Below are positions 11,703 through 14,420 of a DNA stretch of 14,420 nt, in pieces. Positions within the stretch are counted from its first letter, which is position 1. Every line of letters starts with the position of its first letter. This stretch comes from an uncultured Eubacteriales bacterium (lineage in GTDB: Bacteria; Bacillota; Clostridia; Oscillospirales; Acutalibacteraceae): NCBI GenBank assembly GCA_934511365.1, contig CAKSWC010000026.1:1-14420 (forward strand), read 5' to 3'. The notes beneath the pieces were generated by a model, which saw nothing but the letters and a program-made list of their open reading frames with translations, searched no databases and was not told where the DNA came from. Made by a program: the position numbers and the translations under genes.

Positions 11703-12992
11703 ATGAAAATCAAAGTTGGCGTAATGTTCGGCGGAAAAAGTGTTGAACATGAAATTTCAATAATCTCCGCCCTGCAGGCCATTGCTTCAATGGATAAAGA
11801 AAAATATGACGTTATCCCAATTTACATCACAAAAAATAATGAGTTCTATGTTGGCCCGTCTGTTGGAGAAATCGGAAGCTATGTTAAAATTCCGGCGCTT
11901 TTGAAGGAGAGCACGCGCGTCATCCTTGTCAATGACGGCGGCCTTGTTAAGCTCATAAAATATCCGGCAAAGCGCTTCGGTTCTTCATATGTTGATTATA
12001 TTGACGTTGCTTTTCCAATCGTTCACGGAACAAATGTTGAGGACGGAACGCTCCAGGGCTTCCTTACTATGCTTGACATCCCGTATGTTGGCTGCGACGT
12101 TGTTTCCTCCGCAGTCGGAATGGATAAGTACGTTATGAAAACCGTCCTTAAGGACAACAACATTCCGGTTCTTGACTGCCTTTGCTTCAACGCAAAGGAG
12201 TATGACCGCGACAACGAGGCGGTGGTTGACGCGATTGAAAAACGTATAGGCTACCCGGTCATTGTTAAGCCGGTCAATTTAGGCTCGTCAATCGGAATTT
12301 CAAAGGCGGACAAAAGGGAAAAGCTTTTCGATTCGCTCGACATGGCGTTTTGCTATGCGGACAAAGTTCTTGTTGAACGCGCGGTTCAAAACCTTAAGGA
12401 AATCAACTGCTCGGTCTGCGGCGACTATGAATACGCAGAGCCGTCCGAATGCGAGGAGCCGGTCAACAGCGATGAAATTCTCTCTTTCAGCGATAAATAC
12501 TTAAGCTCCGGAAACTCCGGCGGCGCAAAGGGCGGAAAGCTCGGCGCAAAAAGCGGCGGAAAGCTTGGCGGCGCAAAAACGGGCGGCGCAAAAAGCGGAA
12601 TGGCCTCGCTCAAAAGAAAAATTCCGGCGGACATCACTCCCGAACAAAAAGCAAAAATTCAAAAATATGCCGTTGATGCGTTCAAGTGCCTCGGCTGCAG
12701 CGGTGTTTCAAGAATTGACTTCATGATGGACACAAAGTCCGGAGAAATTTTCCTCAATGAGATCAATACGATTCCCGGTTCACTTTCGTTCTATCTCTGG
12801 GAACCGGTGGGTGTTTCATACACAAAGCTGCTGGACAAAATGATTTCCCTTGCGCTCAAGCGCGAGCGTGAGCAGGAGGGAATCACATATGCTTTTGAAT
12901 CGAATGTTCTTGAAAACATTACGCTCGGCGGCGGTTCAAAGGGAGCCAAAGGCGGCGGAAAATTCGGCGGCGCAAAGGGCGGAAAGTTTTAA
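11703..12992 (+). CDS. ddl: D-alanine-D-alanine ligase with Gly/Lys-rich insertions
   Basis: 429 residues, against about 300-370 for most Ddl proteins. Cytoplasmic ATP-grasp ligase making D-Ala-D-Ala for MurF. Motifs: GGKSVEHEIS (10-19), HGTNVEDGTLQG (108-119; the residue before EDG, often Gly, is Val), GMDKYVMK (139-146), YPVIVKPVNLGSSIGI (184-199), VERAVQNLKEINCSV (224-238), RIDF (337-340) and NEINTIPGS (352-360). Two low-complexity blocks stand out. Residues 268-299, directly after DKYLS (264-268) in the omega-loop region that closes over the active site, consist of Gly, Lys, Ala and Ser; residues 409-429 at the C-terminus have the same units (GGAKGGKF). AAGGGAGG lies 9 bases before the ATG. 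Last gene of the operon; a hairpin spans its stop codon. Confidence 0.93.
   Translation: MKIKVGVMFGGKSVEHEISIISALQAIASMDKEKYDVIPIYITKNNEFYVGPSVGEIGSYVKIPALLKESTRVILVNDGGLVKLIKYPAKRFGSSYVDYIDVAFPIVHGTNVEDGTLQGFLTMLDIPYVGCDVVSSAVGMDKYVMKTVLKDNNIPVLDCLCFNAKEYDRDNEAVVDAIEKRIGYPVIVKPVNLGSSIGISKADKREKLFDSLDMAFCYADKVLVERAVQNLKEINCSVCGDYEYAEPSECEEPVNSDEILSFSDKYLSSGNSGGAKGGKLGAKSGGKLGGAKTGGAKSGMASLKRKIPADITPEQKAKIQKYAVDAFKCLGCSGVSRIDFMMDTKSGEIFLNEINTIPGSLSFYLWEPVGVSYTKLLDKMISLALKREREQEGITYAFESNVLENITLGGGSKGAKGGGKFGGAKGGKF
12504..12599 (+). repeat. Gly/Lys/Ala-rich repeat inside ddl
   Basis: Codes residues 268-299 of Ddl. Units of the type GGCGCAAA(A)-GGCGGAAAG recur several times, giving GGAK, GGKLG and GAKSGG peptides. 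Nearly all Gly codons are GGC or GGA. It is purine-rich and in frame. Confidence 0.8.
12927..12989 (+). repeat. Second copy of the Gly/Lys/Ala-rich repeat at the ddl 3' end
   Basis: Codes the last 21 residues, built from the same units as 12504-12599 (GGCGGCGCAAAGGGCGGAAAG occurs in close form in both). The protein ends within the repeat. Confidence 0.8.
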
Positions 12993-13005
12993 AAAAACCG
13001 CCCTT
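12975..13005 (+). terminator. Hairpin spanning the ddl stop codon
   Basis: AAGGGCGG (12975-12982) pairs exactly with CCGCCCTT (12998-13005) around a 15-base A/T-rich loop that contains the stop codon. No T-run follows, so termination would be weak; it may protect the mRNA end instead. The 5' arm is itself made of the Gly/Lys repeat. Confidence 0.4.
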
Positions 13006-13047
13006 CCGACTTTTCGTCCGGCGCAAAAACAAAACTTTCTGAATTTG

Positions 13048-13076
13048 TTGCATTTTACCGAAGGGTCTGCTATAAT
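13048..13076 (+). promoter_or_regulatory. Promoter of the metallophosphoesterase
   Basis: TTGCAT (13048-13053), 17-base spacer, TATAAT (13071-13076) with TGC just before it (extended -10). Transcription is expected near 13083, inside the palindrome listed separately. Confidence 0.8.
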
Positions 13077-13081
13077 AAAGG

Positions 13082-13093
13082 CGCTAATTAGCG
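13082..13093. promoter_or_regulatory. 12-bp perfect palindrome at the start point, possible operator
   Basis: CGCTAATTAGCG is fully self-complementary and lies 6-17 bases after the -10, over the predicted start point. That is a usual place for a repressor site. It shares the TTAATTAA-like core style (AATT centre) with the palindrome at 1362-1373, but the flanks differ. Confidence 0.4.
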
Positions 13094-13131
13094 GCCACTA
13101 ACAGCCGCGGAAAAAAGGAGTCATAAAAGAC

Positions 13132-14295
13132 ATGAAAAAAATTCTCAGCATTGCACTCTCGCTTCTGATGATTTTTGCGCTTTGCTCGGTTGCTTTTGCT
13201 GCCGGAACGCCGGATAAGCTCAGCTTCAACGCCGACGGAACATTCAAAATTCTTCAGATTAACGACACGCAGGACATTGACAACATGAACAAAAAGACCG
13301 TTGCTTTCCTTAAGGCCGGTATTGCTCAGGAGAAGCCCGACCTCATTGTTGTTCCCGGCGATATGCTTTCGGATATGTTCATCGGCGCAACGCCGAAGAG
13401 AATCAAGAAGGCTCTCACCGCTCTCGGAACAATTTTTAATGACGCGAAGGTTCCCTTTGCCGTAACTTTCGGCAACCATGACCATGACCTTGAAAAAAAG
13501 GTTTCCACCAAGGAAATGATGGACGTTTTCAAACAGTTTGAATACTGCGTTTCCCAGGCCGGAACAACGGAGAATGACCCCGGTTCATATTCCGTTCCCG
13601 TCTATTCCTCAAAAGACAGCAGCAAAATGGCGCTCAACGTATACATGATTGACACCAACAACAAAAACGGCAGCGTCACCGGTTACAGCGGCGTATATCC
13701 CGAGCAGGTTGAATGGTACAAGCAGAAGAGCGATGAGCTTAAGGCTGCGAACGGAAACGAGGTTGTTCCCTCGCTCCTTTTCCAGCACGTTCCCGTTAAG
13801 GAAATTTATCAGTTTGTCAACCAGGTAACCTATAAGCAGGCGGACAAGGCTTGCTTCAACATTGACAACCGCAAGTGGTATGCCCTCAACGAAAACTCCG
13901 GCCTTATCGGAGATGACAACGTAATGGGCGAGGCTCCCTGCTCTGAGCCGCTTGACCACACCACCGGCCAGTATGAAGCATGGCTTGAAAAGGGAGACAT
14001 CATCGGCGCGTTCTTTGCCCACGACCACGTCAACAACTTCATGGGAAGAACGAAGGAGGGCATCATCCTCGGCTACAACGGCGGAACAGGCTTCCGTGCA
14101 TACGGCAGAGGCGACCACAGATCAATGAGAGTTTTCAACCTCAATGAAAACGACATTGAAAACTATGAGACCCATTCAATCTATTACAGTGACGTTGTTG
14201 GCGAAAAGTTTGACCGCTATGTTTCGGACTTCATGAGCCCGGCGATTTTCGGTGATATTTTCCGCTTTGTTCTCAAGATGTTCTTTGTAATCTGA
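13132..14295 (+). CDS. Exported calcineurin-like metallophosphoesterase
   Basis: 387 residues. A clear signal peptide covers 1-23 (KK, hydrophobic core 5-20, Ala-Phe-Ala before Ala24), so the enzyme acts outside the membrane. The phosphoesterase metal motifs are in order: D-T-Q (45-47), GDML with Asp77, GNHDHD with Asn115 and His116, FQHVPV with His219, and AHDHVNN with His297 and His299. The first motif is usually D-x-H; here the His is Gln47, as in parts of the purple-acid-phosphatase/DCR2-like branch. The last 20 residues are hydrophobic (AIFGDIFRFVLKMFFVI) and may hold the protein to the membrane. AAGGAG lies 11 bases before the ATG. Substrate unknown: a phosphomonoester or diester of nutrients or cell-surface polymers is likely. 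It stands alone with its own promoter and terminator. Confidence 0.88.
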   Translation: MKKILSIALSLLMIFALCSVAFAAGTPDKLSFNADGTFKILQINDTQDIDNMNKKTVAFLKAGIAQEKPDLIVVPGDMLSDMFIGATPKRIKKALTALGTIFNDAKVPFAVTFGNHDHDLEKKVSTKEMMDVFKQFEYCVSQAGTTENDPGSYSVPVYSSKDSSKMALNVYMIDTNNKNGSVTGYSGVYPEQVEWYKQKSDELKAANGNEVVPSLLFQHVPVKEIYQFVNQVTYKQADKACFNIDNRKWYALNENSGLIGDDNVMGEAPCSEPLDHTTGQYEAWLEKGDIIGAFFAHDHVNNFMGRTKEGIILGYNGGTGFRAYGRGDHRSMRVFNLNENDIENYETHSIYYSDVVGEKFDRYVSDFMSPAIFGDIFRFVLKMFFVI

Positions 14296-14310
14296 TTTTT
14301 GATTGGAACA

Positions 14311-14342
14311 AAAAGGCTCCCGTTCAACCGGGAGTCTTTTTT
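14311..14342 (+). terminator. Terminator of the metallophosphoesterase
   Basis: GGCTCCCG (14315-14322) pairs with CGGGAGTC (14329-14336, one G-T pair), extended by AAAA (14311-14314) with TTTT (14337-14340); the T-run is 14337-14342. It begins 15 bases after the stop codon and is the probable landing site of the group II intron. Confidence 0.9.
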
Positions 14343-14347
14343 GATGT

Positions 14348-14420
14348 GTGTGCTCGGCACGCGTAATAACTTGGTGGTGAAAGTCCACTACAGACTTGGC
14401 AGTAGGAACTGTTAGCCGAA
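14348..14420 (+). mobile_element. 5' end of a group II intron (IIC-like), cut by the window edge
   Basis: Starts with the GUGYG signature (GTGTGCTCGG, 14348-14357) and continues with the conserved beginning of domain I of bacterial group II introns: GGTGGTGAAAGTCC (14383-14396) and GGCAGTAGGAACTGTTAGCC (14398-14417). From memory this matches the opening of IIC introns such as that of Oceanobacillus iheyensis closely. The element lies 5 bases past the T-run of a terminator hairpin, the known target preference of class IIC. Another GTGTG begins at 14346, so the boundary may be two bases earlier. The reverse transcriptase/maturase ORF and the 3' end would lie beyond the window. Confidence 0.88.

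Noticed and set aside
12425..12637. Minus-strand Pro/Ala-rich ORF opposite the ddl repeat
   Set aside because: It is the mirror of the Gly/Lys-rich repeat in ddl, without its own ribosome site or promoter.

Overview
The window reads as chromosomal DNA from an anaerobic, low-to-moderate G+C Gram-positive bacterium of the Clostridia, probably a gut-type Oscillospiraceae-like lineage. This is inferred from strong AGGAGG-type ribosome binding sites, a rubrerythrin, an ECF-type thiamine uptake gene behind a TPP riboswitch, a Clostridia-style Mur ligase/Ddl cluster and the 5' end of a bacterial group II intron. No database search was possible, so the taxonomic call is inference.

Layout. (1) 1-1109: the terminator of a gene outside the window, then a minus-strand membrane-anchored alpha/beta hydrolase with a near-consensus promoter. 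(2) 1295-2430: a promoter, a tandem pair of small Ig-like-domain proteins whose two ends are almost identical in DNA while their centres have diverged, and a terminator. (3) 2431-3035: about 600 bases without a credible gene, holding several inverted repeats and a heptamer tandem repeat. (4) 3036-5918: a MurE-family ligase followed 12 bases later by a FemA/FemX-family peptidyltransferase. (5) 5942-7630: a short-chain dehydrogenase and a PHP-family phosphatase joined by a TAATG stop/start overlap. (6) 7644-8540: promoter, TPP riboswitch, intrinsic terminator and thiT, ending in a terminator shared with the converging rubrerythrin gene (8551-9087, minus). (7) 9185-12992: an alpha/beta hydrolase, a MurF-like ligase with a polytopic membrane N-terminus and a D-Ala-D-Ala ligase, apparently one operon. 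(8) 13048-14342: an exported metallophosphoesterase with its own promoter, operator-like palindrome and terminator. (9) 14348-14420: the start of a group II intron, placed just after that terminator, cut by the window edge.

How it fits together. Three steps of cell-wall precursor synthesis are present: MurE adds residue 3, Ddl makes D-Ala-D-Ala, and MurF attaches it. A Fem-type transferase could then build an interpeptide bridge. The MurE lacks the Arg of the DNPR motif found in meso-diaminopimelate-adding enzymes. Together with the adjacent Fem gene, this suggests an L-Lys-type (or other non-DAP) bridged peptidoglycan.

Most noteworthy observations: the mosaic tandem Ig-like pair; the Gly/Lys/Ala repeats found both inside the Ddl active-site loop region and at its C-terminus; the membrane-embedded MurF-like ligase; the group II intron positioned like a IIC element behind a terminator hairpin; and a long inverted repeat lying inside the thiT riboswitch promoter.
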